DNA of 64,000 bases from Peptoclostridium litorale DSM 5388 (GCF_900141635.1 NZ_FSRH01000005.1:1-64000), one strand, 5' to 3'; positions 42,483 through 52,850 are shown, counted from the stretch's first letter. Program-made: numbers and translations. Notes: generated from the sequence alone by a model not told the origin.

Positions 42483-44447
42483 ATGTCAGTAGAAAAAATG
42501 GATATGATGACTGTTGTAGGCCCTGTTGAATCCATGGATGGTGTGTTGAAAAGGATTGTACTTCTCGAAAAGGTGCACATAGACAGCTTCGCAAGAAGCA
42601 CGGGGGAGATGAGCCTTACTCTGGAGATGATAGAAGGGGAGCAGGAAGGAATGTCTGCAATGGTGACTTCATACAGCGACCAACTCGACATGTCCGATCT
42701 CGAGAAAAAGCTGGATGTCATACTGAACAGGTTTGCAATCAGTCCTCTAGTAGACAAGTCTGTAGCCCGCGGGGACCATTCATTCAGGAGAAGCAGCATT
42801 GAAATAGACTGGATATATTCAAGGATAGAGCCCCTTCACAATGAGATAAAGGAGAGGGAGGAGCGTCTCCAGTCGCTTTTGGAATTCAAGGAAAACATAA
42901 AGTATATAACTGGCATGAACATACAAATCGAGCAGCTGAGAAACATGAGATACTTCAGCTACAGAGTCGGAACGCTTTCAAAGGATAAAAGGATCAAGCT
43001 GAAGGAAAGCTATGAAAGCATATCCGCGGCCATATTCCACATAGGAAGCAGCGAAATGGAGGAAGTGTACCTTGTTGTATACCCTTCAGACATAGAGGTT
43101 GAAACGTCGAATATTCTAAAGTCGCTGAACTTTCACGACATAGAAGTGCCTGTCCAAATATCGGGAAGGCCTGAAAAGGCACTTTCATCGTTAGACAACA
43201 TGATAGGGAATCTGAACATGGAAATATTCAACCTCAACGAAGAGATGAAGACATTCAAACAGGAGTACGTGCAGGATGTAATAATTTCATACAATATGCT
43301 TCTGCTCCAAAGGCAGATGGAGAGAATAAAGATGAAAATGGCATATACGAAGAATTTTTTCATGCTTTCAGGATGGGTTCCATCCAGAGATAAAAAAGAG
43401 ATACAGCGGTTAATTGAAGAGGCCGATCAAAGGTGCATAGTGACGTTCAAGGAAGGGTGTCAGCTCCAAAAACGGACAAGGCCTCCGACAAAGCTGAGGA
43501 ACAACTGGCTTACAAAGCCGTTTGAAAACCTGGTGAAGCTTTACGGGGTCCCATCGTACGACGAGCTCGACCCGACATCGTTTCTCGGAATAACATACAT
43601 GATGCTGTTTGGAGCCATGTTTGGAGACGTAGGCCAAGGCGGGGTGCTGCTTCTAGCGGGACTTTATATAATGAAAAAAAGCAGCAAACTCAGGGCGTAT
43701 GCGGGAATACTTACGAGGCTGGGAATAAGTTCAATGGTGTTTGGTTTTTTGTACGGCAGCATATTCGGATTTGAACACATACTTCCCGCTCTTTTTATAA
43801 GGCCCATAGAAAACATAGACTTTGTGCTTTTGTCTTCTGTTGTTTTCGGGGTTGTACTTCTTCTTTTGAGTTTTGGATACAACATTGCAAACTCCATAAG
43901 GCAAAGGGACATAAAGGAAGGGGTATTTGGAAGGAATGGAGCAGTTGGCCTTATGTTTTACATACTCCTTCTCGTGACAATTGTCCAGTATTTTGTAGGG
44001 TTTGAAGTCGTAAACATAGCTTACGGAATTACAGCGGCGGCTGTTTTGATAATACTGATGGTGCTTAGAGAGCCTCTATCCAATCTGATAATGAAAAAAA
44101 GGCCCCTTTATGATGAGGGGGTTTCTGAGTACTACATTGAAAGTGGATTTGACATAGTAGAGACGCTGCTTAGCATGGTAAGCAATACAATATCCTTTAT
44201 AAGGGTGGGAGCGTTTGCGCTAAACCATGTCGGGCTGTTTCTGGCATTTTTGACCATGGCAAGGCTTATAGGGAATGTCGCTGGAAGCGCCCTTGTAATA
44301 ATAGTTGGAAATGTAATAATAATAGCACTTGAAGGGCTTATAGTGTTAATACAGGGATTAAGGCTTGAATACTACGAGCTTTTCAGCAAGTATTTCAAAG
44401 GAGAGGGAGTGGAATTCGCCCCTGTGAAGCTTGAAAAGGCCAAGTGA
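42483..44447 (+). CDS. ntpI: V-type ATPase subunit I (a subunit)
   Basis: 654-residue membrane stator subunit. The N-terminal 340 residues are cytoplasmic with coiled coils; the C-terminal 310 hold about seven or eight membrane helices, including MMLFGAMFGDVGQGGVLLLAG and FIRVGAFALNHVGLFLAFLTMARL. The conserved arginine of FIRVGAF is expected to sit opposite the ring glutamate. AAGGGGGGAT lies before the ATG. Confidence 0.93.
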   Translation: MSVEKMDMMTVVGPVESMDGVLKRIVLLEKVHIDSFARSTGEMSLTLEMIEGEQEGMSAMVTSYSDQLDMSDLEKKLDVILNRFAISPLVDKSVARGDHSFRRSSIEIDWIYSRIEPLHNEIKEREERLQSLLEFKENIKYITGMNIQIEQLRNMRYFSYRVGTLSKDKRIKLKESYESISAAIFHIGSSEMEEVYLVVYPSDIEVETSNILKSLNFHDIEVPVQISGRPEKALSSLDNMIGNLNMEIFNLNEEMKTFKQEYVQDVIISYNMLLLQRQMERIKMKMAYTKNFFMLSGWVPSRDKKEIQRLIEEADQRCIVTFKEGCQLQKRTRPPTKLRNNWLTKPFENLVKLYGVPSYDELDPTSFLGITYMMLFGAMFGDVGQGGVLLLAGLYIMKKSSKLRAYAGILTRLGISSMVFGFLYGSIFGFEHILPALFIRPIENIDFVLLSSVVFGVVLLLLSFGYNIANSIRQRDIKEGVFGRNGAVGLMFYILLLVTIVQYFVGFEVVNIAYGITAAAVLIILMVLREPLSNLIMKKRPLYDEGVSEYYIESGFDIVETLLSMVSNTISFIRVGAFALNHVGLFLAFLTMARLIGNVAGSALVIIVGNVIIIALEGLIVLIQGLRLEYYELFSKYFKGEGVEFAPVKLEKAK

Positions 44448-44540
44448 TTCTGGCGGGTAGTATTTGTACGTGTATATGAGTAAATAGCGATCCCTGTGAA
44501 AAAGCAGGTAAAACATTTTGTGAACTGGAGGGGTAAATTT

Positions 44541-44966
44541 ATGAAAACAATACTTTTTTTAAACGTTATGATAGTCATTGCAACTGTAGCTGCGGGTGCG
44601 TATATGGAGTTTTCAAAAAGGACTATTGAAAAGAAAAGGCTTAAATTTGCAGCAAGATGGAGCATGGGAGCCTTTTCATTGCTCATGCTTGCGGCAATAG
44701 GGCTGATGGTTCCAGACGTTATATTTGCAGCGGAAGCGGGAGCGGTCTCTTCTGCTTCGGGGCTTGGGTTCATAGCTGCTGCACTTTGTACAGGTCTTGC
44801 GACTATAGGCGCAGGATATGCTGTTGGAGCGGTTGGTTCGTCGGCTCTTGGAGCGGTATCGGAAGACCCGAGCATACTTGGAAAGACGCTGATATTTGTG
44901 GGTCTTGCCGAAGGGATAGCGATATACGGCCTTATAATATCGATACTAATACTCGGAAGGATATAG
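44541..44966 (+). CDS. ntpK: V-type ATPase membrane ring subunit K (c)
   Basis: 141-residue proteolipid with about four hydrophobic helices. The classical hairpin is residues 74-140, with the ion-binding glutamate E124 in FVGLAEGIAIYGLI. The first helical pair (4-21 and 41-63) has no such carboxylate, and ends in IFAAEAGA, which looks a little like a cleavage site. So each copy probably carries one ion site. Na+ ligands seen in the Enterococcus ring cannot be made out, and H+ or Na+ coupling is left open. GGAGGGG precedes the ATG; an upstream open frame is not used. Confidence 0.9.
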   Translation: MKTILFLNVMIVIATVAAGAYMEFSKRTIEKKRLKFAARWSMGAFSLLMLAAIGLMVPDVIFAAEAGAVSSASGLGFIAAALCTGLATIGAGYAVGAVGSSALGAVSEDPSILGKTLIFVGLAEGIAIYGLIISILILGRI

Positions 44967-45041
44967 AGGCTGTTTGTTAAAGGATTTTATATTGTATTCA
45001 GAAGCTATGCGGCTGAATCGTTATACAAGGAGAAGATGATT

Positions 45042-45350
45042 ATGAAGTCTTTTGTAATAAGCGATGACAAGGACACCTGGCTTGCTATGAGGCTTGCCGG
45101 AATAGACGGAATAATTGCAAGTGAAAAAAGGGAAATACTCAAGGGGATAGAATCGGCTATATCCGACAAGAATATAGGCATAATAATAATAACAGAGGCA
45201 GCTTCACAGAAAGTCAGCGAAAAGATATCAAGCCTAAAGCTCAGCCTTGAATACCCCCTTATAGTTGAAATTCCATCAAGGGAGGGAAGCCTAAGAAAGC
45301 CCGACTATATAACAAGCTATATAAAAGAATCCATAGGAATAAAGATATAG
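45042..45350 (+). CDS. ntpG: V-type ATPase subunit F
   Basis: 102-residue central-shaft subunit. The pattern SFVISDDKDTWLAMRLAGIDG at the N-terminus and IGIIIITEAASQKVSEKI are typical of archaeal/bacterial subunit F. It binds subunit D in the rotor. AAGGAG lies nine bases before ATG 45042; ATG 45036 is too close. Confidence 0.88.
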   Translation: MKSFVISDDKDTWLAMRLAGIDGIIASEKREILKGIESAISDKNIGIIIITEAASQKVSEKISSLKLSLEYPLIVEIPSREGSLRKPDYITSYIKESIGIKI

Positions 45351-45366
45351 CATTGGAGTGAGAGAT

Positions 45367-46011
45367 ATGATTACACTTGAGGATAAACTGGAGCTTTTTA
45401 CAAAGATGGTGTACGAAAAGCTGCACACGGATTCGGAGTGGAAGCTCAAGAAGATGAAAGAAGAAAATGAAAGGCGGCTTTTAGAGAAGAAGGCGCAGCT
45501 TACTCAGCAAGCTGAAGAAATATATGAAGACCTTTTGCAAAGGGGAGAACTTAAAAAGAGCGAAATCATATCCCAAGCCCAGACTAAGGGCAGGAAGAAG
45601 ACGTTGCTCAAGCTAAATGAGTTTGTGGATATAATAGTCGGCGACATATATGCAATGGGAGGTGATTTTACAAAGGGGCAAGAATATGAGGATTTCTTGT
45701 ATTCAAGGATCAGGCAGGCGTTTGATGAAATCCCTCCAAATGGAGGCGTTGTAATATACATCAGGGATGAAGACAGGCAAATGCATATGGGGATGATTGA
45801 AAAGGCAATAAAAGATTCGGGTGGCGATGTAGAAAGTGTAAAATTCGGGGAAATGCAGCCAGGGTGCATAGGCGGAGTGATAATGCAAGATGAGAATGGT
45901 TTTTTTAGAATAGACAGCTCTATAGCATCGATTATAGAGGAAAGTCGCGATATGGTAGGAAGGCTCGTATATGAATACCTCGGGGAAAAAGGTGATCTAA
46001 ATGAACGATAG
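45367..46011 (+). CDS. ntpE: V-type ATPase subunit E
   Basis: 214-residue stator-stalk subunit: a long charged N-terminal coiled coil and a C-terminal globular part with GGVIMQDENGFFRIDSSIASIIEE, the conserved end of subunit E. GGAGTGA is five bases before ATG 45367, and GTG 45358 overlaps that site. The stop overlaps the start of subunit A by 11 bases. Confidence 0.88.
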   Translation: MITLEDKLELFTKMVYEKLHTDSEWKLKKMKEENERRLLEKKAQLTQQAEEIYEDLLQRGELKKSEIISQAQTKGRKKTLLKLNEFVDIIVGDIYAMGGDFTKGQEYEDFLYSRIRQAFDEIPPNGGVVIYIRDEDRQMHMGMIEKAIKDSGGDVESVKFGEMQPGCIGGVIMQDENGFFRIDSSIASIIEESRDMVGRLVYEYLGEKGDLNER

Positions 46012-47842
46012 TGGATATAATCTAAGAAAAGCTCAAAAATGCAAGGGTTCATCTGTAGGGGGAGTCGGCAAAATAGCATCTGTAGGAATGGTAAATGGAC
46101 CTGTTGTAAGGGGGGACTCTGTAGAGGGGTTCAAGGTCAGGGAGATGGTGATGGTTGGAAAGAAAAAGCTCCTTGCAGAGGTCATATCGATAGAAGGAGA
46201 ACATGCGGTAATACAGGTTTATGAAGAAACTGAAGGGCTCAAAACAGGGGAGGAGATAGTCCCAACGGGAAAACCGCTCTCGCTGAAGCTCGGCCCGGGA
46301 ATGATAGGCAACATATTCGATGGCATACAAAGGCCCCTTGAAAGGATGGAAGAGATTTCAGGCGGATTCATATCCGAGGGAATAGGCCTCATATCGATAG
46401 ACCCGGACAAGGAGTGGGACGTTGAAATTGAAGTGTCCAAGGGAGATATCCTAAAGGGCGGGCAGATTTATGCGACTGTTCAGGAGACAAGCCTTATACA
46501 GCACAGGCTTATGGTGCCTCCGAAGGTGTCGGGAGAAGTGGTTGAAGTCAGGGAAAGTGGAAAATACAAGCTGGAAGATGAGGTGGTGATCTTAAGGGAC
46601 GACTCTGGAGCAGAGCATGAACTGAGACTTTACCAGGAATGGGCTGTTAGGGACCCAAGACCTGTGGAATCAAGGATGACCATAAGCAAGCCTCTTGTGA
46701 CGGGGCAGCGTGTGCTCGATATATTTTTTCCGTTGGGAAAGGGGGGAACGGCAGCGCTTCCAGGTGGATTTGGGACTGGAAAGACAATGACTCAGCACCA
46801 GCTTGCGAAGTGGTCAGATGCAGACATAATAGTCTATATAGGGTGCGGAGAGCGTGGAAACGAAATGACCGAAGTGCTTGAAGATTTTCCAAAGCTTATA
46901 GATCCAAAGAGCGGAAAGCCTCTCATGGAAAGGACAATACTCATAGCAAACACTTCCAACATGCCTGTTGCAGCTAGGGAGGCGAGCATATATACGGGTA
47001 TAACTATGGCTGAATACTACAGGGATATGGGATATCATGTGGCGATAATGGCCGATTCCACATCCAGATGGGCTGAGGCCCTAAGGGAGATATCCGGAAG
47101 GCTCGAGGAGATGCCTGCAGAAGAAGGATACCCGGCATACCTGCCTTCGAGGCTTGCCCAGTTTTACGAGAGGGCTGGCTATGTAAGCAGCCTTTGCAAA
47201 AAAGAGGGCTCTGTCACCGTGATAGGGGCGGTATCACCTCCAGGAGGAGATTTTTCAGAGCCTGTTACGGAGAATACGAAGAGGTTTGTGAATGCATTTT
47301 TGGCCCTGGACAGGAACCTGGCATATGCAAGGCACTATCCGGCGATAAATTATTTAAACAGTTACAGCGGATATATAAAAATGCTATCTGACTGGATGAA
47401 GGACAATGTATCTGATAATATAATAGACCTTCGGGCGAAATTCCTTGATATATTGCACGAAGAGAAAAAATTAATGGAGATAGTCGAGCTTGTGGGGGAA
47501 GATGTTCTTCCGGATGGACAAAGGCTTACAATAGAGATCTCAAGACTTATAAAAAACGGGTTCTTGCAGCAAAACGCGCTTCACAAGGAGGATACATATG
47601 TCCCGCTTGAAAAGCAGTATCTTATGCTACAGACAATAGACATTCTTTACGAAAGGGCTAAGAAAGCGGTGAAAAGCGGAATAGCCATATCGCAGGTCAG
47701 AAACGACGCCATATTTTCAAGTGTCGTAAAGATGAAATACAATATTCCTAATGACGATTTTTCGGGCTTTAAAAAGCTCAAGGAAGACATAGATGCATTT
47801 TATGACGGACTGGAGAAAAAATACGAGGAATATGCAAAATAG
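46001..47842 (+). CDS. ntpA: V-type ATPase catalytic subunit A
   Basis: 613-residue ATP-hydrolysing subunit. Walker A is [17 protein letters not shown], Walker B region [47 protein letters not shown] (key start [12 protein letters not shown]), and the non-homologous insert typical of V-type A subunits is present (about residues 120-190). The P-loop has Thr where many members have Ser. AAAAGGTGAT precedes the ATG. Confidence 0.96.
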   Translation: MNDSGYNLRKAQKCKGSSVGGVGKIASVGMVNGPVVRGDSVEGFKVREMVMVGKKKLLAEVISIEGEHAVIQVYEETEGLKTGEEIVPTGKPLSLKLGPGMIGNIFDGIQRPLERMEEISGGFISEGIGLISIDPDKEWDVEIEVSKGDILKGGQIYATVQETSLIQHRLMVPPKVSGEVVEVRESGKYKLEDEVVILRDDSGAEHELRLYQEWAVRDPRPVESRMTISKPLVTGQRVLDIFFPLGKGGTAALPGGFGTGKTMTQHQLAKWSDADIIVYIGCGERGNEMTEVLEDFPKLIDPKSGKPLMERTILIANTSNMPVAAREASIYTGITMAEYYRDMGYHVAIMADSTSRWAEALREISGRLEEMPAEEGYPAYLPSRLAQFYERAGYVSSLCKKEGSVTVIGAVSPPGGDFSEPVTENTKRFVNAFLALDRNLAYARHYPAINYLNSYSGYIKMLSDWMKDNVSDNIIDLRAKFLDILHEEKKLMEIVELVGEDVLPDGQRLTIEISRLIKNGFLQQNALHKEDTYVPLEKQYLMLQTIDILYERAKKAVKSGIAISQVRNDAIFSSVVKMKYNIPNDDFSGFKKLKEDIDAFYDGLEKKYEEYAK

Positions 47843-47853
47843 GAGGGATGGCG

Positions 47854-49248
47854 TTGAAAAAGGAATATTTATTTTTAGACAAGATAGAGGGCCCTCTTAT
47901 AATGCTTTCTGGTATAGAGGGCGTCTCATATGGAGAGATAATAGACATAATTGTCGATGGAAGTGAAAAGCGAAGCGGCAAAGTGGTGAAAATAGACAAA
48001 GATGTTGTAATAGCCCAGGTGTTTGAGGGAACCTCGGGGATATCCACGAGAAATTCAAGCGTGCACTTTACGGGAAATCCGCTGCAAATACCGCTTTCAA
48101 GGGAGGTGCTTGGAAGGGTTTTCGACGGAGTTGGAAGGCCCATTGACGGAGGGCCGGTAATATATACAAAGGAGCATTACAATGTCAATGGAAACCCTAT
48201 AAACCCGGTGTCAAGGGAGTATCCCCGGAATTTCGTCCAGACAGGCATATCTGCGATAGACTGCCTTACGACTCTTATAAGGGGGCAAAAACTTCCCATA
48301 TTTTCAGGAAACGGGCTTCCGCACAATGAACTTGCAGCCCAGATAGTAAAGCAGGCCAGGATAAGCGCGGATGTGCAGGAGAATTTCGCCATAATATTTG
48401 CGGCAATGGGCGTGAAGCATGACGATGCCGACTATTTCAAAAAGACATTCGAGCAGTCGGGAGCCCTTGAAAGGGTAGTCATGTTTATAAACCTTGCTGA
48501 CGATCCTGTTGTGGAAAGGCTTTCTCTTCCAAGATGCGCACTTACAGCTGCCGAATACCTGGCGTTTGAAAAGGACATGCATATACTAGTGATACTTACG
48601 GACATTACAAGCTATTGCGAGGCTTTAAGGGAGATATCGTCTGCAAGGGAAGAGGTCCCTTCGAGAAAGGGATACCCGGGATATCTTTACAGCGACCTCG
48701 CGACGCTTTATGAAAGAGCTGGAATGATGAAGGGCAGGAAAGGCTCCATAACGCTTCTTCCGATACTGACAATGCCAAGCGACGACATAACCCATCCGGT
48801 GCCCGACCTCACAGGATATATAACCGAAGGGCAGGTTGTGCTTTCAAGAGACCTTTTCCAAAAGAATATATATCCGCCTATAAACGTTCTGCCTTCGCTT
48901 TCGAGGCTCATGAAAGACGGAATAGGAGAGGGGTATACGAGAGATGACCACGACGAGATAGCAAACCAGCTCTTTTCATCTTATTCAAGGGTACAGGAGG
49001 TACGGGCCCTCGCACAGATAATAGGCGAGGAGGATCTTTCGGAGATGGATCAAAGATATATGGAGTTTGGCAGAAAGTTTGAAAATACGTTTTTGTCGCA
49101 GCAGTTCAATGAAAACAGGGACATAGAGCAGACTCTGGACAAGGCTTGGGAGACGATATCTATACTGCCTCTTGACGAGCTTGACAGATTAAAGCCTGAA
49201 ACGATTGGAAAATATCTTGGAGAATCAGGAAAAAGTGAAGGGAGCTGA
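47854..49248 (+). CDS. ntpB: V-type ATPase regulatory subunit B
   Basis: 464-residue non-catalytic nucleotide-binding subunit. The degenerate P-loop ([19 protein letters not shown]), [28 protein letters not shown] and [22 protein letters not shown] are characteristic. TTG 47854 is preferred because AGGAGGG (47841-47847) ends immediately before ATG 47848, leaving no room for that ATG to be used. Confidence 0.95.
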   Translation: MKKEYLFLDKIEGPLIMLSGIEGVSYGEIIDIIVDGSEKRSGKVVKIDKDVVIAQVFEGTSGISTRNSSVHFTGNPLQIPLSREVLGRVFDGVGRPIDGGPVIYTKEHYNVNGNPINPVSREYPRNFVQTGISAIDCLTTLIRGQKLPIFSGNGLPHNELAAQIVKQARISADVQENFAIIFAAMGVKHDDADYFKKTFEQSGALERVVMFINLADDPVVERLSLPRCALTAAEYLAFEKDMHILVILTDITSYCEALREISSAREEVPSRKGYPGYLYSDLATLYERAGMMKGRKGSITLLPILTMPSDDITHPVPDLTGYITEGQVVLSRDLFQKNIYPPINVLPSLSRLMKDGIGEGYTRDDHDEIANQLFSSYSRVQEVRALAQIIGEEDLSEMDQRYMEFGRKFENTFLSQQFNENRDIEQTLDKAWETISILPLDELDRLKPETIGKYLGESGKSEGS

Positions 49249-49865
49249 TGGCTTTGAATTTAAACATGGCCCCTACAAAATCCAATCTTATGAAGCTTAA
49301 AGGCTCTCTTGAATTTTCCCAAAAGGCGTTTGAACTCCTGGACAAAAAGAGGAATGTGCTTGTAAGGGAGATGATGGGGCTTGTCGAACGTTCAAAGGAA
49401 ATACAGGAAGAGATGAGGGTTTCTTTTTCAGAGGCCTACAATGCTCTTGAGATTGTCAACATAACAATAGGCACTGAATATGTTGAAGAGCTGGCCCTTT
49501 CAGTCCAAAAGGACGAGGACTATGAAATACTGCTTCGAAGCGTAATGGGAGTTGAAATACCAAGCGTTAAATTTGAAGAAAAGCCGCTTTCGCCAAACTA
49601 CGGCTTCTACAGGACCAACCCGGCGTTTGACATAGCAGTCACAAGGTTCAGGCGCCTTAGATACCTTATATACGAGCTCACCCAGGTTGAAAATTCGGTA
49701 TACAGACTTGCAGTGGAGATAAAAAAGACCCAAAAGAGGGCCAATGCCCTTGAAAAAATACAAATACCAAGATACAAGGCGCAGGCGAAATACATTCAGG
49801 AGCTGCTTGAAGAAAAGGACAGGGAGGATTTTTTCAGGCTGAAAAGGGTGAAGAGCAAAAAATAA
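49248..49865 (+). CDS. ntpD: V-type ATPase subunit D
   Basis: 205-residue central-rotor subunit, two long helices at the ends: MAPTKSNLMKLKGSLEFSQKAFELLDKKRNVL and VEIKKTQKRANALEKIQIPRYKAQAKYIQELLEEKDREDFFRLKRVK (start VEIKKTQKRANALE). The ATG overlaps the subunit B stop; a TTG six bases later has better spacing to GGGAG and is an alternative. It ends the operon; no terminator is obvious in the 120 bases before hpf. Confidence 0.93.
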   Translation: MALNLNMAPTKSNLMKLKGSLEFSQKAFELLDKKRNVLVREMMGLVERSKEIQEEMRVSFSEAYNALEIVNITIGTEYVEELALSVQKDEDYEILLRSVMGVEIPSVKFEEKPLSPNYGFYRTNPAFDIAVTRFRRLRYLIYELTQVENSVYRLAVEIKKTQKRANALEKIQIPRYKAQAKYIQELLEEKDREDFFRLKRVKSKK

Positions 49866-49986
49866 TAAATGTTGGTTTCAAAACGCTTCGCTTGGGTAAC
49901 TATAAGATATACACGATTTACAACTAAATATACATTATTTTAGTTCGAGCAATACACAATTTCAGTCACATAAGGGGGAAGTAATT

Positions 49987-50517
49987 ATGAAAATAACAGT
50001 AAGCGGAAAAAACATACAAATAACAGACCCACTAAGATCTGCGGTAGAATCGAAGCTGGTTAGACTGGAAAAGTATTTTAATAAGGAAATAGAGGCCAAG
50101 GCCACTCTTAGCACACAAAAAAATCTTCAAAAAATAGAGGTTACAATACCGGTTAATGGAACAGTCCTCAGAGGAGAAGAAGTCCAAGAAGACCTTTATG
50201 CTGCTATAGACCTTGTCGTAGACAAGCTTTCAAGACAGCTTAGAAGATATAAGGAAAAGCTTAAGGACAAAGAGCACGAGACAATAAGATTTGAGAATAT
50301 AGAGGGCTTCACTCAAATAGAAATGGAAGAAGCTCCTGAACACAGCATAGTCAGAAGAAAAAGAGTTGGGCTTAAGCCTATGATGGAGGAAGAGGCAGTA
50401 ATGCAGATGGATCTTCTGGGGCACACTTTCTTTGTATTCCTTAATGCAGAGACAGACGAAACAAATGTGGTATATAAGCGTAAAGATGGAAATTATGGTA
50501 TAATAGAACCTGAATAA
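49987..50517 (+). CDS. hpf: Ribosome hibernation promoting factor, long form
   Basis: 176-residue long HPF. The N-terminal RNA-binding domain (KITVSGKNIQITDPLRSAVESKLVRLEKYF) and the C-terminal dimerisation domain (residues about 118-175, VGLKPMMEEEAVMQMDLLGHTFFVFLNAETDETNVVYKRKDGNYGIIEPE in outline) are both present, joined by a short linker. It drives 100S ribosome dimers in slow growth. AAGGGGGAAG precedes the ATG. Confidence 0.95.
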   Translation: MKITVSGKNIQITDPLRSAVESKLVRLEKYFNKEIEAKATLSTQKNLQKIEVTIPVNGTVLRGEEVQEDLYAAIDLVVDKLSRQLRRYKEKLKDKEHETIRFENIEGFTQIEMEEAPEHSIVRRKRVGLKPMMEEEAVMQMDLLGHTFFVFLNAETDETNVVYKRKDGNYGIIEPE

Positions 50518-50548
50518 GAATACTGACATTTTATAAAAAGAGTAGACT

Positions 50549-50580
50549 GGGGGAGAAAGCATATTGCTTCTCCCCTTTTT
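50549..50580 (+). terminator. Terminator after hpf
   Basis: Arms GGGGAGAA(A)GC and GCTTCTCCCC (50550-50560 and 50566-50575) with one bulged A, then five T. Confidence 0.85.
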
Positions 50581-50649
50581 GGGTGCTTGGGAAGATATGC
50601 TCTTAGGTTGTACGTAGTATGGATAAAAGGTATACAGGGAGGAATTGAT

Positions 50650-51525
50650 ATGAACAAGGTGAGAAAAGCGGTTATTCCTGCGGCGGGTCTTGGGACGAGG
50701 TTTCTGCCGGCTACAAAGGCTCAGCCGAAGGAAATGATTCCAATAGTTGACAAGCCTACGCTTCAGTACATAATAGAAGAAGCAGTGAGTTCTGGAATAG
50801 AGGACATACTTATAATAACTGGAAGAAACAAAAAGTCCATAGAAGACCATTTCGACAAGTCTGTTGAGCTTGAGATGGAGCTTGAAAAAAAGGGGAAGGA
50901 AGAACTCCTGGATATGGTAAGGAGTATATCCCAAATGGCAAACATATACTATGTAAGGCAGAAAGAGCCGCTTGGGCTGGGGCATGCAGTTTATTGCGCC
51001 AAAAGCTTTGTGGGAGACGAGCCTTTTGCGGTCCTTTTGGGGGATGACATAGTGGATTCTAAGACTCCGTGCATAAGACAGCTGATGGAGGCATACGAAA
51101 AGTATGAGTCTTCAATACTCGGAGTTCAAAATGTGGCTATGGAAGATGTGAATAAATATGGTATAGTTCAGGGGCAGTCCGTGGGATCGGGGGTATACAG
51201 AGTCGAGGATCTTGTAGAAAAACCAAAAGCCTCAGAAGCCCCCTCGAATATTGCAATACTAGGCAGATACATAATAACACCGGCTATATTTGACATACTT
51301 GCCAGGACTCAAAGGGGCAAAGGTGGGGAGATACAGCTTACAGATGCACTCAAGGAGCTTTCGAAAAATGAGGATATGTATGCGTGCGTATTCGAAGGCA
51401 GAAGATATGACGTAGGAGACAAGATGGGGTATTTGGAGGCCACTATAGACTTTGCGCTCAAGGACGATAAGCTTGGGAAAAGACTTTTTGAGTACATGAA
51501 AAAAACTGTGGAGGAAAACGCATAA
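50650..51525 (+). CDS. galU: UTP-glucose-1-phosphate uridylyltransferase
   Basis: 291-residue enzyme that makes UDP-glucose for glycolipid, wall and surface-sugar synthesis. The nucleotide-binding AAGLGTRFLPATKAQPKEMIPIVDKPTLQYI (start AAGLGTRFLPATKA), LLGDDIVDSKTPCIRQL, and VEKPKASEAPSNIAILGRYI are present. ATG 50650 has AGGGAGGAAT upstream; earlier in-frame starts lie in the terminator of hpf. It could draw glucose 1-phosphate from the phosphohexomutase at 14955. Confidence 0.96.
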   Translation: MNKVRKAVIPAAGLGTRFLPATKAQPKEMIPIVDKPTLQYIIEEAVSSGIEDILIITGRNKKSIEDHFDKSVELEMELEKKGKEELLDMVRSISQMANIYYVRQKEPLGLGHAVYCAKSFVGDEPFAVLLGDDIVDSKTPCIRQLMEAYEKYESSILGVQNVAMEDVNKYGIVQGQSVGSGVYRVEDLVEKPKASEAPSNIAILGRYIITPAIFDILARTQRGKGGEIQLTDALKELSKNEDMYACVFEGRRYDVGDKMGYLEATIDFALKDDKLGKRLFEYMKKTVEENA

Positions 51526-51643
51526 ATTGTTGAAGTTTAATAAAAATTTAATATTTGTTTTAGCAAGTGTTAATAAAGGTGTATTATCATATAAAATAAG
51601 CAGAGATATAGATAATATTCATATGGATATTTCCCTGTCCAGG

Positions 51644-51672
51644 TTGACAAAATATGCCTTTGGACATAAAAT
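51644..51672 (+). promoter_or_regulatory. Strong sigma-A promoter for the RND efflux operon
   Basis: TTGACA (51644-51649), 17-base spacer, TAAAAT (51667-51672), five of six bases matching at the -10. Confidence 0.82.
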
Positions 51673-51689
51673 TTTAATTGTAAAAACAT

Positions 51690-51705
51690 CCGACCGGCGA
51701 GTCGG
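51690..51705 (+). promoter_or_regulatory. GC-rich inverted repeat just after the efflux promoter, possible operator
   Basis: CCGAC (51690-51694) and GTCGG (51701-51705) around six bases, placed 10-30 bases after the expected transcription start. It stands out as GC-rich in an AT-rich leader. TetR-type repressors often bind sites of this kind, but no tetR gene is adjacent; it might also be a small mRNA hairpin. Confidence 0.45.
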
Positions 51706-51722
51706 AAACGGGGGAATATATT

Positions 51723-52850
51723 ATGAAAAATAAAAATGTCAGTTTGCTTTTAGTAATGACGATTGTATTATCTGTAGTTCTTTCAGGCTGCGGAAAGAAG
51801 GAAGAGATAAAGCCGCAGGAAAAACAGATAGCAGTCGAGGTTCAAACGGTATCGAAGAGAAATATAGAAGTTAAAACCGTGCTTTCGGGAAAAATACTTC
51901 CGGCAGAAGAAGCAAGTGTTTCGCCAAAAGTCTCAGGACAGATAGAAAATATATATGTGGAGATAGGCGATTATGTAAAAAAAGGAGACGTATTGTTTGC
52001 AATAGACAGCCAAAACTATCAGGCTCTGTTCAATCAAGCGCAGGCTTCATATTTTTCGGCTGAGTCTTCTTACTTGGCTGCGTCTGCAAGGATGGAAAAT
52101 GCAAAGCTGAATCTGGACAGGAACAGAGAACTTTATGAAGCTGGTGCCATATCAAAGCAGCAGTATGAAAATATGCAGCTTCAGGCTCTGGACAGTGAAC
52201 TGGAATCTGCAGGATACAGTGTTGAAAGCGCCAGGGCATCAATGGAAAACGCCAAAATTGCACTGGCAAATGCAGTTGTAAGGGCGCCTATATCGGGGAA
52301 GGTAGCAATGGTAAATGTGCAAACTGGCGACATGGCTTCGCCCGGAATTAATGCTGTTACAATAACAGATGCGTCGAGGGTTGAGATAGAAACGTCGGTT
52401 TCGGAAAATCTCATAAACAAGATAAGCACAGGAGAAAGTGTAGAAATAAGAATAGAATCGGCATCTACAAAGCCTATTAAAGGCAAGATAAGCGCACTTG
52501 CGCAGTCGACTACTAGTGAGACCATGACATATCCCATAAAGATAGAAATTGACAACAAAGACGGGATCATAAAACCGGGAATGTTTGCAGAGGTAGATGT
52601 TGTGACTGAAAGTCAAAAAGGTGTCACTGCAGTCCCATCAGAGGCTCTTGTTGTAAAAGACGGCATGGCAAAGGTGTTTGTGGTTGAAGATGGAGTTGCG
52701 ATTTCAAAAGAGGTTGAAACGGGAATGGACGACGGCCAGTATGTCAAGGTTGAAAAAGGTATCTCACAGGGAGAGCAGGTTGTGGTGAAGGGCCAAAACT
52801 ATATAGATGAAAACAGCAAGGTAACTATAAACGGACAGGAGGCGAAGTAA
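51723..52850 (+). CDS. RND efflux periplasmic-adaptor-type lipoprotein (MFP/HlyD family)
   Basis: 375-residue membrane-fusion protein. A lipoprotein signal with lipobox LSGC gives lipidated C23. The lipoyl-like half motifs VSPKVSGQIENIYVEIGDYVKKGDVLFAID and VVRAPISGKVAMVNVQTGDMA flank an alpha-helical hairpin (about residues 95-170), then beta-barrel parts. It would sit outside the cytoplasmic membrane and join the RND pump to a partner. GGGGGAATAT lies before the ATG. Confidence 0.9.
   Translation: MKNKNVSLLLVMTIVLSVVLSGCGKKEEIKPQEKQIAVEVQTVSKRNIEVKTVLSGKILPAEEASVSPKVSGQIENIYVEIGDYVKKGDVLFAIDSQNYQALFNQAQASYFSAESSYLAASARMENAKLNLDRNRELYEAGAISKQQYENMQLQALDSELESAGYSVESARASMENAKIALANAVVRAPISGKVAMVNVQTGDMASPGINAVTITDASRVEIETSVSENLINKISTGESVEIRIESASTKPIKGKISALAQSTTSETMTYPIKIEIDNKDGIIKPGMFAEVDVVTESQKGVTAVPSEALVVKDGMAKVFVVEDGVAISKEVETGMDDGQYVKVEKGISQGEQVVVKGQNYIDENSKVTINGQEAK

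Noticed and set aside
51527-51733. Open frame of 68 codons overlapping the efflux promoter
   Set aside because: It covers the promoter and the start of the adaptor gene, and its start has no ribosome site; the promoter reading explains the region better.
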